A DNA stretch of 64,000 nucleotides from an uncultured Eubacterium sp. (GCF_937958975.1 NZ_CALGRE010000044.1:1-64000), one strand, 5' to 3'; counted from the first letter of the stretch, positions 18,901 to 27,047 are shown. Numbers and translations: made by a program. The notes: generated by a model from the sequence alone, not told the origin.

Positions 18901-19756
18901 AACAGCGATTGAACCGGTTACAACAGAGATTTCCACAGAGTCACAGTACACTATTTCAGATATTAATATAGCAAGAGACAAGAATGTTTACTCATCAAGC
19001 AATGAAAGTGATGAGCTGATGGCAGGTAATGTAACAGATGGTTCAATGAGTACCAGGTGGTCATCTGCATGGACAGATAATGAGTGGATATATGTTGATT
19101 TGGGTGAAAGTTATGATATTGCAAAAGTAAAACTTTTCTGGGAAGGAGCTTTTGCTACGAATTTTAAACTTCAGGTTTCAAATGATGCAGAGAACTGGAC
19201 AGATGTAGCTGTTCTTGGCGATACATATTGTAAAGATTATGATGTTGAATTTGCACCAGTCAATGCAAGATATGTAAAAATGCAGGGAGTAAATAGAGGT
19301 ACTGAGTATGGTTATTCTCTTTTTGAAATAGAAGTTTATGCGGCAGAATATGAAAATATTTCCCCGAATGTGCAGTTAATCAGTAATGGAAAGAATGTTG
19401 TCGCTTCAAGCAGTGAGGGAGATGATTTGTCAGCGGATAAAGTGGTGGATGGTGATACATCTACCAGATGGTCATCTGCATGGACAGACAATGAATGGAT
19501 ATATGTAGATTTAGGAAGTGAAAAATATGTTTCCTCAGCAGAGTTTATCTGGGAGGACGCATACGCATCACAGTATTCCGTACAGGTTTCTTCTGATGGA
19601 GTCCATTGGACTACAGTAGATACAGTGAATAATGGAAATGGTGGAACAGAAAAAATAAACATAAACGCAAATGCGAGATATGTAAAAATGCAGGGCATAA
19701 AAAGAAATACAGAGTATGGATATTCTTTGTATGAAATGAACGTATATGGATATTAA
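15932..19756 (+). CDS. large secreted subtilase with discoidin and fibronectin-like modules
   Basis: 1274 residues. Signal peptide (RKFFKRTTGIVLACAMSIS), then a ~200-residue propeptide-like region. The S8 domain follows with Asp in GVIDTGVQIDHPDL (~255), His in WHGTGVAS (~295), the AAGNES strand, and Ser in GEGTSMASP (~458). C-terminal to this are an F5/8 type C (discoidin) module (~535-655), three fibronectin-type-III-like modules (~675-765, ~790-880, ~905-995; each has the pattern PLEVIxM...YNVYV) joined by Thr/Glu/Pro linkers (TTEAPTT), and two further discoidin modules (~1010-1125, ~1150-1274). There is no sortase signal or S-layer repeat. The tail probably binds glycans or host surfaces while the protease acts on extracellular protein. 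The AGGGAGAGG site fixes the start. Confidence 0.92.
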   Translation: MRKFFKRTTGIVLACAMSISLCNANITKSTKVKADNKTVFDEIVKTSISENKLERIAETALEDGEKAANLVNCYDDAVDYDEALNYALTSYYETEDFDQLDEFEKTVDSRSEDVIAGYKKAAKERAKGDANGYEAGKVIAMFDKDATEEEIDAVCEAQHGEVESIYKDFTGDYVATISISLGQTVDMATEAYGDYSITEAVDSNNYYDVVGESVLNATNDTDLSKQYYLDNIHVKEAWDYVSTHTHNKVLVGVIDTGVQIDHPDLKNSISPNSADITGNSPVLLKDCAVPAKTWHGTGVASLIAAEANNNRQVAGVASCYNNDVVEILAVQASTYYESYKQYRFSVENLNRAMDYCAKQGVKVINMSLGGFSYDSVQEATINKLTEAGIIIVCAAGNESSDEIYYPSDFEKTISVVATTQGNYIAGFSNFGKQKNICAPGMDIYMLTTNSGAVYGEGTSMASPIVAAVTAMMCSINSDLNYFDVKRIMANTASDLANESISKAVPYGVVNAAKCIEYAVGYTPETLFKFEEATYQNVARGKNVTASSVFNADGFPLTNLVDGNTSTKCITESSSGQYVKVDLGQEYDIDKINLYYERFSTTAYRILVSKDDENWTEIASGEKAAQSSKSFEIEKQKARYVKVEFIDNDTYVILTELEVYGDVESKIEYKDILNEKEKPLEVIDMRAAWIFPNSANVSWTTDANRALKNYTYNVYVDGQLVQSGMTVNHLIVSVSRPGYHTFKVTSNLNGMESEGKIYNAYVGSSMPPTTTEAPTTTNAPTEEPTTIVEETPLEVIGMNVSCTADNTIGVVWGQDADRINSGCKYNVYVNGTKVLSEVICNYYTINNIEAGNVQVKVTAVLNGIESAGVTQTVNVTGSVVETTTEAPTTNETTTEAPTTTITEEEPLEVIGMNATCTKDNTIEVVWGQDTDRINSGCKYNVYINDVKKYNEVVCARYTIENINAGSVTVKVTAVLNGKESAGVVQTVQVSGTAIEPVTTEISTESQYTISDINIARDKNVYSSSNESDELMAGNVTDGSMSTRWSSAWTDNEWIYVDLGESYDIAKVKLFWEGAFATNFKLQVSNDAENWTDVAVLGDTYCKDYDVEFAPVNARYVKMQGVNRGTEYGYSLFEIEVYAAEYENISPNVQLISNGKNVVASSSEGDDLSADKVVDGDTSTRWSSAWTDNEWIYVDLGSEKYVSSAEFIWEDAYASQYSVQVSSDGVHWTTVDTVNNGNGGTEKININANARYVKMQGIKRNTEYGYSLYEMNVYGY
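19051..19104 (+). repeat. 54-nt direct repeat, copy 1 (copy 2 at 19462-19515)
   Basis: The two copies differ at only a handful of positions, mostly synonymous, and encode the STRWSSAWTDNEWIYVDL core of the last two discoidin modules. The rest of the modules has diverged much more. Confidence 0.85.
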
Positions 19757-19762
19757 ATAAAT

Positions 19763-19807
19763 AAAGTGTCTTTGACTCCGATTGGTGTCAAAGGCACTTT
19801 GTATTTT
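19763..19807 (+). terminator. Rho-independent terminator
   Basis: 13-bp stem AAGTGTCTTTGAC/GTCAAAGGCACTT with one G-T pair, then GTATTTTTT; it ends the subtilase transcript. Confidence 0.9.
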
Positions 19808-19857
19808 TTAGATGATAACAGGAAAGTTTATAATAACGTTTACGTTGTACAAATTAG

Positions 19858-19866
19858 TGATATAAT
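19858..19866 (+). promoter_or_regulatory. promoter of the SDR gene
   Basis: Extended -10 TGaTATAAT; TTTACG at 19839-19844 is a moderate -35 with a 16-nt spacer. Confidence 0.55.
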
Positions 19867-19910
19867 AGTATTGGCTTATAAACAAATTTATAATATAGGA
19901 GGCAATTTTC

Positions 19911-20657
19911 ATGTTATTAGAGAACAAAGTAGCAATTGTTACGGGAGGAACACGCGGAATTGGTTATTCTATTGTAAAAGAATATCTGAAAAATGGTGCG
20001 ATTGTCGTTTTATGCGGTTCCCGACAGGAGACAGCAGATAAGGCTGTTGCACAGCTAAAAGAAGAAAATCCTAATTGGAAGGTAGAAGGAATCTGGCCAA
20101 ACCTGTCAGAATATAAAGAGGTAAAGGAATCTTTTGACACGGTAATAGAAAAATACGGAAGGATAGATATTCTGGTAAATAATGCGGGAGTGTCGGCCAG
20201 TGAGCCAATTACGTCATATACAGATGAAATGTTTCAAAAAACTATGAATTTAAATGTGAACGCTGTGTTTCATTGTACCAGAGCAGTTGTAGAAAAGATG
20301 AAAGAACAGAAAAGCGGCTGTATTGTTAATACAAGCAGTATGGTCAGCAAATATGGTCAGCCATCCGGTGTGGCATATCCTACAAGTAAATTTGCTGTAA
20401 ATGGAATGACGGTTTCTTTAGCCCGTGAATTAGGTCCTTTTGGGATTCGTGTCAATGCAGTTGCACCGGGAATTACAAATACAGATATGATGAAGGCAGT
20501 GCCGGAAGAACATATCGCCCCACTGATTGCACAGATTCCGCTTCGTCGCATTGGTGAGCCGGAAGATATTGCAAATGCATTTGTATTTTTGGCAAGCGAT
20601 ATGGCAAGTTATATCACAGGAGTTGTGTTGAGTGTAGATGGCATGGCGCGTTCGTAA
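19911..20657 (+). CDS. short-chain dehydrogenase/reductase, BaiA/FabG-like
   Basis: 248 residues, a classical SDR. NAD(P) motif TGGTRGIG (11-18), NNAG (~90), catalytic Ser in NTSSM (~142) and YPTSK (Tyr/Lys at ~155/159), and PG motif VAPGITNTDM. The overall wording is close to my memory of BaiA, the 3-alpha-hydroxysteroid dehydrogenase of bile-acid 7-dehydroxylating clostridia: TIITGGTRGIG, AQLKE.P.W.V.G, SVDG at the C-terminus. FabG-type reductases are also similar, so substrate is open. It is monocistronic, with an AGGAGG site and terminators on both sides. No bai genes or fatty-acid genes are near. Confidence 0.85.
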   Translation: MLLENKVAIVTGGTRGIGYSIVKEYLKNGAIVVLCGSRQETADKAVAQLKEENPNWKVEGIWPNLSEYKEVKESFDTVIEKYGRIDILVNNAGVSASEPITSYTDEMFQKTMNLNVNAVFHCTRAVVEKMKEQKSGCIVNTSSMVSKYGQPSGVAYPTSKFAVNGMTVSLARELGPFGIRVNAVAPGITNTDMMKAVPEEHIAPLIAQIPLRRIGEPEDIANAFVFLASDMASYITGVVLSVDGMARS

Positions 20658-20682
20658 TTGACAGTTGAAGAAATATTTATAG

Positions 20683-20726
20683 GAGATGGTAAAGCTTTCA
20701 TTATATAGTTATACCATCTCTTTTTT
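20683..20726 (+). terminator. Rho-independent terminator
   Basis: GAGATGGTA/TACCATCTC stem with a 20-nt loop and six T. Confidence 0.8.
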
Positions 20727-20880
20727 GTCTAAAATATCTAATAAATTAATGTTTTAGATATTAAATTTTGTTAATAAATAAAATATGAACCCTTATTTAT
20801 AAATATTACACCTTGAAAAAAACGTTTAAATAAGAGAGACTAATAACAAATGTGAAAGGATACCCTTTCATTGGAAGCGT

Positions 20881-20904
20881 TATGATTTATTTAAATAAAT
20901 CATA
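20881..20904. promoter_or_regulatory. 24-bp perfect palindrome in the leader of the GH64 gene
   Basis: The bases read identically on both strands (TATGATTTATTT and its complement) and end 28 nt before the start codon. It has no loop, so it is more like a dimeric-regulator operator than an RNA hairpin, though an mRNA stem is possible. Confidence 0.5.
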
Positions 20905-20932
20905 TTAGAAATTTATTAAAGGAGAGTGTTTC

Positions 20933-23431
20933 ATGGAAAGACAATTGGGAAGAATTGGAAAATACGTTTTATCTGTGTTAGTGCTTGTGATGATGATAGC
21001 GCAAAGCTTTTGCAATGTATCAGAAGTTAAAGCAGATGATAACGTAGGATTGGAAATTAATGGTTATCAGATTAGCACGAATTTAGAAGCGTTTAGAACA
21101 GTATATTCTGTCGTAGACCCTTCAGAAAAAGTGGCAGAAGTTGGTCTGATTTATGGTTTGACAGAACATATTACTGAGGCAGATATGGTAGTTGGAAGTA
21201 CGAATAAAATGGTATATTCATTTGCTGCTACTAATGCCGGAAAATCAGAACTGTGTTATAGTGATTCAGAAAATGCGCAGACATATGTTTTGACAATGAA
21301 ATTTGTAAAAAATGCAAAGTTTTTTAAAGATGCAATTAGTGTAAAACCATATGCAAAGTTAAAAGACGGAACATTAGTATATGGTAAGACAAGCTCAAAT
21401 TCAGTATATAAGATAGCAGATACTTTATATCAGAAACAGCTTATGGGAAGCACGGCAAAACACGATTATCTTTTTGATAATATTTTGTCTGTTGTAAATC
21501 CATCATATCAGAAGAAGGATTTTTCAGGTTCATCATCTATTGTTAGACCAGGAACAGTAGGAGATAAAGAAACAACATCTAAGACTGAAAATCCGGAAAC
21601 AACATCAAAATATGAAGATACTACAAACCATGCTGTTGATGGTTCATTAGAAAAACCTGTAGGACTTACATATGCGGGAAATGCAGATTTGCCATTCTAT
21701 TTTGCATGGGCACCGGTAAATGGATGTGATTCTTTTGATGTTTATGTGAATGGAAAATATGTAACAAATGTGACTGGCACATCAGTAAACCTTGATGCAT
21801 CTGTATTTACTAAGGGTGCAGGAGAGTACACAATTGGTGTTGGTGCAGTGTTTGGAAATAAAGTATCCGACGCAACAGTTATTCCGTTTACTTATACAGG
21901 AGAAGTAATAACAACAGAAAAACAGACAGAGGCACCTACACAGCCACAACAGCCGTCTACAACAAAGAACACACAACAGCCGGAGACATCAGCTGGTGGA
22001 ACAGACTTTACAACAGATTCATCCATTCCAATGCCATTTGGTATGGATTTAAAATCAAATGAGAGTGGATATTTAACAGTTGTATGGGGACGTGGAGAAA
22101 TCGACTGCTATAATGTTTATGTAGATGGAGAACGCAGACGTACAGGTGTTAAGGCATCATCCATTACAATGCCTGTATATTTTGAGGGAACACATACAGT
22201 AGCTATCGCAACTGTTGTAGATAAGAGAGAATCTAAGAGACTTGAAATGTCAATTGCCGTTAATGGTATTGGTGAAAAAGAGACAGAGCCGGAGACTTGT
22301 CCTCCAGAGTTACAGCCACAGCTTAGAAGTGACGTACCTTTAAGAGATGACAGAGTTTTGATACAGTTAAACAATAAGACAAATGGTAAATACTCAAACA
22401 ACCAGGTATATTGGTGTATATTAGGATATAATGATGCAAAACAGCTTTGCTATATGGATAAGGATGGTAATTTAATTCCTGCTAACCTTGGAATGAACAA
22501 CGTTAAGGTTGGCGATAGAATGGTAGCAAATGTTAGCCATACATTATCAGAGTCTGACCATGTATATGCACCTTCCATTGAATCTGGTAGAATGTACTTA
22601 AGTTATGAGAAACCAATTTATATTACATTCAATCAGGCGGCTGATGGAAGAATTGGTTTTGCAGGACCGGATTTAAATAATACATCTGACCCTAACGTAA
22701 ACACATTATTTGAATTTGCAGAGTTTACAATTACCGGAAAGAACTATTGGGGTAATACAACACGAGTTGACTTCTTTAGTTTCCCAATGATTACAAGACT
22801 TGTTGGTCATACACAGTATGAGAAGTATGATAAGACGGTTGGTGATATTGGAACAAGAGATGAGATTTTTGCAAGCTTTAGAAATAATGCACCAGCGGCA
22901 TTTAAACCTCTTGCAGACGGTAAGCGTATTATCTGTCCATGTAAATCAGTATTTAATGCTGGTCAGCCATATGCAAACTATTTTGATGGATATATTAATG
23001 AGTTCTGGGCAAAATATTCTAACGAAAATCTTGTATTTAACAGTGAAGCAGGTTCATTTACAGGTCGTGTAGTTGGAAACCGTATGCAGTTTACAAGAGC
23101 AGGCGACAGTACAATTTATTATATTGATAAGCCATCTACTCAGGATGTTTTGGAAGGAAAGGGTGCATTTGACAGAGGTAATTCAGTAGAGTTAGCAATC
23201 GAAGCACAGTTATGTGCAGCATTTAACAGAGGTGTTGCAACAGAACCTTCTAAATGGTATAAACCAAAAGAATATTACAAAAATTCAATTAACAACTATT
23301 ACGCAGGATTCTTCCACAATCATTCTGTTGTAGGATTAGCTTATGGATTCTGTTACGATGATGTAAATGATCAGAGTACACTTCTTCAGTACGATAATGC
23401 AGATGCGCTTATTATTGATTTGAAGTGGTAA
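20933..23431 (+). CDS. secreted multidomain GH64 beta-1,3-glucanase
   Basis: 832 residues. Signal peptide to about residue 34 (VLVLVMMIAQSFCNVSEVKA). An N-terminal ~150-residue module with a repetitive beta pattern precedes two fibronectin-like modules (~240-325 and ~365-445, both with the YNVYV/FDVYV strand also seen in the 15932 subtilase), separated by Thr/Gln/Pro linkers. The C-terminal ~370 residues match GH64: LIQLNNKTNGKYSNNQVYW, the VDFFSFPM strand, GYINEFWAKY and the closing YGFCYDDVNDQSTLLQYD. GH64 enzymes cut beta-1,3-glucans such as laminarin or fungal wall glucan, commonly to laminaripentaose. No cell-wall anchor. GGAGAG fixes the start. Terminators on both sides make it a single-gene unit. 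Confidence 0.85.
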   Translation: MERQLGRIGKYVLSVLVLVMMIAQSFCNVSEVKADDNVGLEINGYQISTNLEAFRTVYSVVDPSEKVAEVGLIYGLTEHITEADMVVGSTNKMVYSFAATNAGKSELCYSDSENAQTYVLTMKFVKNAKFFKDAISVKPYAKLKDGTLVYGKTSSNSVYKIADTLYQKQLMGSTAKHDYLFDNILSVVNPSYQKKDFSGSSSIVRPGTVGDKETTSKTENPETTSKYEDTTNHAVDGSLEKPVGLTYAGNADLPFYFAWAPVNGCDSFDVYVNGKYVTNVTGTSVNLDASVFTKGAGEYTIGVGAVFGNKVSDATVIPFTYTGEVITTEKQTEAPTQPQQPSTTKNTQQPETSAGGTDFTTDSSIPMPFGMDLKSNESGYLTVVWGRGEIDCYNVYVDGERRRTGVKASSITMPVYFEGTHTVAIATVVDKRESKRLEMSIAVNGIGEKETEPETCPPELQPQLRSDVPLRDDRVLIQLNNKTNGKYSNNQVYWCILGYNDAKQLCYMDKDGNLIPANLGMNNVKVGDRMVANVSHTLSESDHVYAPSIESGRMYLSYEKPIYITFNQAADGRIGFAGPDLNNTSDPNVNTLFEFAEFTITGKNYWGNTTRVDFFSFPMITRLVGHTQYEKYDKTVGDIGTRDEIFASFRNNAPAAFKPLADGKRIICPCKSVFNAGQPYANYFDGYINEFWAKYSNENLVFNSEAGSFTGRVVGNRMQFTRAGDSTIYYIDKPSTQDVLEGKGAFDRGNSVELAIEAQLCAAFNRGVATEPSKWYKPKEYYKNSINNYYAGFFHNHSVVGLAYGFCYDDVNDQSTLLQYDNADALIIDLKW

Positions 23432-23449
23432 TTAAATATAGGATATAAT

Positions 23450-23490
23450 AAAAAATGGGTGCTCGGTATAAGCCGGGCATCCATTTTTTT
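23450..23490. terminator. Rho-independent terminator
   Basis: A-run, AATGGGTGCTCGG/CCGGGCATCCATT stem (G-T pair), then seven T; may act on both strands. Confidence 0.9.
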
Positions 23491-23513
23491 ATTTAAAAAC
23501 TTAAAAATGCTTA

Positions 23514-23542
23514 TTGACATACACATAATACTTATATATACT
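23514..23542 (+). promoter_or_regulatory. sigma-A promoter
   Basis: -35 TTGACA (23514-23519), 17-nt spacer, -10 TATACT (23537-23542). Start predicted near 23549, 49 nt before the DUF1349-like gene. Confidence 0.8.
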
Positions 23543-23597
23543 TGAAATACAAAGAAAACACTTATAAAGATGCAAGTAAATATAAGGAGGATGTACA

Positions 23598-24119
23598 ATG
23601 ACAAATTTTAAGTTAGAGAACGGAACTTTATTTATGGAAGATAGTAAAGAATATGTTATGATGGCAATGAATGAAAACTATAATGGAACGCTGAATTTTA
23701 AAGAACATGTGTCTCCATATTTAAGAAAAGAAATGATTGGTGACTATGAAATTGAGGCGAAGTTCACGCCAATGCATATGTCATTTAATGATTCTTATGG
23801 AATATATAGTTACTGTGGAGAAAATTATGTGTATATAGCATTACAGGCAGGGGGAGATAGAAATATAATTCAGTCTGGAAGCTGCGATTTTATGGAAACA
23901 GAAAATCCTTTGAAAAGTGTGGATAGTGAGAGTGTGTATTTAAGATTAAAAAAAGACGGTCATATTTATGAGACATTTTTTTCGATAGATGGACATGAGT
24001 TTATATCCTGCGGAAAAAATATATTAGATAGTGATTTCACAAGTCGCATAGGGTTTAAAATTTCGACATTTCAAGGGAGCGAATTTTATGTTAAAATATC
24101 AGAAATAAGAATTGATTAA
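23598..24119 (+). CDS. concanavalin A-like (DUF1349-type) protein
   Basis: 173 residues, no signal peptide. The pattern of amphipathic strands (YEIEAKFTP, DSYGIYSYCGENYVYIALQ, VYLRLKKDGHIYETFFSIDG, SRIGFKISTFQGSEFYVKI) is that of a lectin/glucanase jelly roll of the DUF1349 / glycosidase C-terminal type, which senses or binds carbohydrate. The SIDGHEFISCG turn corresponds to the usual S.DG..W strand. AAGGAGG lies 8 nt upstream. It precedes a DeoR regulator by 12 nt and shares its promoter, so a role in sugar metabolism is inferred. No catalytic residues can be assigned. Confidence 0.6.
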   Translation: MTNFKLENGTLFMEDSKEYVMMAMNENYNGTLNFKEHVSPYLRKEMIGDYEIEAKFTPMHMSFNDSYGIYSYCGENYVYIALQAGGDRNIIQSGSCDFMETENPLKSVDSESVYLRLKKDGHIYETFFSIDGHEFISCGKNILDSDFTSRIGFKISTFQGSEFYVKISEIRID

Positions 24120-24131
24120 TAAGGAGACGAT

Positions 24132-24881
24132 ATGTTTCAGGAAGAACGTCTATACAAAATATTAGAATTGCTGGAAGAAAAACAGCGCATGACAACAAAT
24201 GATATTGTTGAAGTTTTTGGGGTTTCCAGAGATACAGCACGTCGTGATATTGTAAGACTCACAAAAGAAGGAAGTGTCCTTCGTACACATGGTGGGATTA
24301 CATTACCTAAGAAACGACGTATTGCTGAGTATTATGAGCTTAGAATTAATGACAAAGTTGAGGAAAAACAGAGGATAGCGAAAGCGGCTGCTAAGTTGAT
24401 TCATAGTGAGGATGTTTGTTATTTTGAGGCTTCAACAGCAGTATTGCAGTTGTGTTATGTCTGTCCGCTTGACATTGAAGTGTTCTCTAATTCTCTTAAT
24501 AATGTGGCAGTTCTGGACCAGAGAGAATGTCCGGTGCATATTATTGGAGGAAAACTGAATCATGAAAATAAGTTTATATATGGTTATGAAGCGCTGGAAC
24601 AAATTGAAAGAACACATTATGATATTGCATTTTTGGGAGCGGATGGAATTATGCAGGACGGAATATATTCCTACAAGCAGGAGGATGCAGCAATGAAGCG
24701 TTCTATTACAAGAAATGCGGATAAAATATATTTGTTGACAGTTCATTCTAAGTTTTTTGAAAAAAGAAATTATAAATGTTGTTCTTTGGAGCAGATTGAT
24801 GGAATTATTACAGACAAGAGTCCCGGGGAAGAAATAGAAGAAATGCTTAAGAACGCAGGAGTACAATTAATTTTGGTATAG
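24132..24881 (+). CDS. DeoR/GlpR-family sugar-metabolism regulator
   Basis: 249 residues. N-terminal DeoR helix-turn-helix (EERLYKILELLEEKQRMTT; SRDTARRDIVRL; THGGI at ~55). The C-terminal DeoRC sensor has FEASTAVLQLC in place of the usual LDSGTT, then GADGI and SKF motifs. These regulators normally bind phosphorylated sugars. The substitution of the usual D-S-G-T by E-A-S-T may change ligand binding. AAGGAG is 6 nt upstream; the DUF1349-like gene precedes it by 12 nt and tcdA follows by 18 nt. Confidence 0.9.
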   Translation: MFQEERLYKILELLEEKQRMTTNDIVEVFGVSRDTARRDIVRLTKEGSVLRTHGGITLPKKRRIAEYYELRINDKVEEKQRIAKAAAKLIHSEDVCYFEASTAVLQLCYVCPLDIEVFSNSLNNVAVLDQRECPVHIIGGKLNHENKFIYGYEALEQIERTHYDIAFLGADGIMQDGIYSYKQEDAAMKRSITRNADKIYLLTVHSKFFEKRNYKCCSLEQIDGIITDKSPGEEIEEMLKNAGVQLILV

Positions 24882-24899
24882 GAGGCAACAGAAGGGTAA

Positions 24900-25643
24900 A
24901 TGCTAAGTCAATTTTCAAGAACAGAACTTTTAATCGGCAGGGAAAACATGATACGTCTTAAAAATGCACGGGTTGCGGTTTTCGGTGTCGGAGGTGTTGG
25001 CGGATATACTGTGGAAGCGCTGGCGAGAAGTGGAATTGGTACATTGGATTTAATAGATAATGATAAGGTTTGTTTGACGAATATAAATCGTCAGATAATA
25101 GCTACCCAAAAGACTATTGGTCAATATAAGGTAGATGTGGCAAAAGAAAGAGTTCTTGATATTAATCCGGATGCGGTAGTTAATACATACAAAACCTTTT
25201 ATATGCCGGATACTGCGGATGCGTTTGATTTTTCCCGGTATGATTATGTAGTAGATGCAATTGATACGGTGACCGGAAAGTTGAAATTGGTTGAAGAAGC
25301 GAAGAAAGCGGGAACGCCAATTATTTGTTCTATGGGGGCTGGTAATAAAATGGACCCGACTGCTTTCGAGGTGGAGGATATTTATAAAACATCGGTGTGC
25401 CCTTTGGCGAAAGTGATGCGGAGAGAATTGAAAAAGAGAGGAATAGAGAATCTAAAGGTCGTATATTCTAAGGAAAAACCTATAACTCCGATGAATGGTT
25501 GTGAGACAGGCGGTGTATGCTCGTCAGATGATACAACAAGTCATATACAAAAAAGGCAGGTTCCGGGAAGCAATGCGTTTGTACCTTCTGTTGTGGGACT
25601 GATTATCGGAGGGGAAGTAATAAAAGATTTGATAGAATGGTAA
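24900..25643 (+). CDS. tcdA: tRNA threonylcarbamoyladenosine dehydratase
   Basis: 247 residues of the E1/ThiF fold: FGVGGVGGYTVEALARSGIG (ATP site, ~30-50), DNDKVCLTNINRQ (adenylation), VVDAIDT and MGAGNKMDPT. TcdA uses ATP to cyclise t6A37 of ANN-decoding tRNAs to ct6A. The C-terminal GCETGGVCSSDDTTSHIQKRQVPGS region is typical of the family. It lies at the end of the DUF1349-DeoR unit and is closed by a terminator. The ribosome site is weak (AGAAGGG, 4 nt before ATG). Confidence 0.92.
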   Translation: MLSQFSRTELLIGRENMIRLKNARVAVFGVGGVGGYTVEALARSGIGTLDLIDNDKVCLTNINRQIIATQKTIGQYKVDVAKERVLDINPDAVVNTYKTFYMPDTADAFDFSRYDYVVDAIDTVTGKLKLVEEAKKAGTPIICSMGAGNKMDPTAFEVEDIYKTSVCPLAKVMRRELKKRGIENLKVVYSKEKPITPMNGCETGGVCSSDDTTSHIQKRQVPGSNAFVPSVVGLIIGGEVIKDLIEW

Positions 25644-25650
25644 TTAGAAA

Positions 25651-25692
25651 ATTTCTAGCCGGAAAGAATGACTTTCGGTTAGAGATTTTTTG
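25651..25692 (+). terminator. Rho-independent terminator
   Basis: CTAGCCGGAAAG/CTTTCGGTTAG stem then GAGATTTTTTG. Confidence 0.85.
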
Positions 25693-25785
25693 TTTTTATT
25701 TAACAATAATATTAAATTAAATAACATTTTAATAAAAAGCAGGATTAATAAAAGTAGAAGCAAAAGAAACGCTTTGGAGGAAAAG

Positions 25786-26307
25786 ATGATAGCGCTATAT
25801 TTATCACTTATCGATGAGGAGAATGAGAAGACAAGGTTTGAGAAAATTTATTATGGTTTCAAAAATTTAATGTATTACATAGCTTTTCAGGTATTGCAGG
25901 ATGAGAGAGATTCAGAAGATGCAGTGCAGGAGGCCTTTTTGAGAATTGCAAGGAATATGGACAAGATAGATGATATTTTAAGTAAAGAAACAAAAAATTT
26001 TGTTGCCATCATTACGAAACGTGAAGCTATGAAGATATATAACAAAAAGAAAAAAAGGGACGAGGACTTTAGCGTAGACCTTAGCAGCTTAAAAAAGGAA
26101 AACAGCGACAAATTAGTAAATGAGGTTCAAAATGCAATAGAACAGTTACCGTATAAGTTTTCATCATTGTTGACTTTAAAATATGTCTTAGGATATTCAG
26201 GAAAAGAGATAGCAGAGATTACCGGTCTTAGTGAGACCAATGTCAGGCAGCAGCTGCTAAATGGCAGGAAAATGCTTTCACAAATTTTGGAGGAGGATAA
26301 CCAGTGA
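25786..26307 (+). CDS. ECF-type RNA polymerase sigma factor
   Basis: 173 residues. Region 2 (~20-75) has DERDSEDAVQEAFLRIARNM, with the DAVQE..L motif; region 4 (~115-165) has LPYKFSSLLTLKYVLGYSGKEIA and the HTH LSETNVRQQLLNGRKML. Start ATG 25786 is chosen for its GGAGG site 5 nt upstream; a longer open frame from 25690 lacks one and has no homologous look. It overlaps the next gene by 4 nt, a DUF4367-type membrane protein that is probably its anti-sigma factor. The operon continues to a secreted protein and a serpin. Confidence 0.9.
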   Translation: MIALYLSLIDEENEKTRFEKIYYGFKNLMYYIAFQVLQDERDSEDAVQEAFLRIARNMDKIDDILSKETKNFVAIITKREAMKIYNKKKKRDEDFSVDLSSLKKENSDKLVNEVQNAIEQLPYKFSSLLTLKYVLGYSGKEIAEITGLSETNVRQQLLNGRKMLSQILEEDNQ

Positions 26308-27047
26308 AAATGAATAAGAATATTTTAGTGAAATCATTTATGGATAATACTTGTGACAGCATATTCATTCAGGCACTGAAGATGAATAATGATATTTTTA
26401 TGGATGAGTTGCCGGATATAGTAGAAGCGCATAACTTTTCAGGAAGATTTGAACGGAAAATGAGACATCTGATTCGGGCAAATCATACATTTAACGGAAA
26501 GAGATGGTTAGAAATCTGTACAAGATATGTTACGGAAGCTGTTGCCGTAATTATATGTATTCTGATTGTCAATACCATATCTATTCAGGCACTTCACATA
26601 AATTTGTGGGAGGTCGTTGTAGATTCCACCGGAGATATGATAAATATAAGATTTCGTGATAATAAGGAGAGCGTTTCTGAAAAACAGGAAGTAGCCAAAA
26701 ACAAAGAGAGTGAAAGTATTCATTTAAAAATTGGAAGTATTCCGGAGGGATACTCGCAGCAGGAGTTTTATTCAACAGATGAGCTTGTCGTACAGATATT
26801 GCAATCTGATTATGGAACAATAACATATACAGAAAGTCCGGTCACGAAGTCAGCCGATATTAATATTGCAAAAGGAAAAAGTGAAACAGAAATAATAGGG
26901 ACAAGGGAAGTCACATTTGTTTCCGGAGAGAATAACATTACAGCTTTCTTTGCAGATGTAAAGTATTATCATATAGTAGAAATACAGGGACAGGATGCCG
27001 ATAAAAAGACTGCGATAGAGATTGTTAAAAATTTGGAGGAACAATAG
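26304..27047 (+). CDS. DUF4367-type membrane protein, probable anti-sigma factor
   Basis: 247 residues. N-terminal cytosolic ~80 residues, one membrane helix (VAVIICILIVNTISIQAL, ~82-99), then an extracellular domain resembling DUF4367 (IGSIPEGYSQQEFYSTDE ... TFVSGENNITAFFADVKYYHIVEIQG). Such proteins pair with ECF sigma factors and hold them at the membrane. GTG 26304 is taken as start: AGGAGG lies 7 nt before it, whereas the first ATG (26310) is too far, and GTG gives a 4-nt overlap with the sigma gene. It abuts the next gene exactly (stop 27047, start 27048). Confidence 0.8.
   Translation: MKMNKNILVKSFMDNTCDSIFIQALKMNNDIFMDELPDIVEAHNFSGRFERKMRHLIRANHTFNGKRWLEICTRYVTEAVAVIICILIVNTISIQALHINLWEVVVDSTGDMINIRFRDNKESVSEKQEVAKNKESESIHLKIGSIPEGYSQQEFYSTDELVVQILQSDYGTITYTESPVTKSADINIAKGKSETEIIGTREVTFVSGENNITAFFADVKYYHIVEIQGQDADKKTAIEIVKNLEEQ

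Noticed and set aside
15932..19756. Cell-wall anchor on the large subtilase
   Set aside because: No LPxTG, S-layer or choline/GW repeats occur at the C-terminus; it ends in a discoidin module.
25690..25785. N-terminal extension of the sigma factor
   Set aside because: It overlaps the upstream terminator and lacks a ribosome site; ATG 25786 has GGAGG and gives a normal ECF length.
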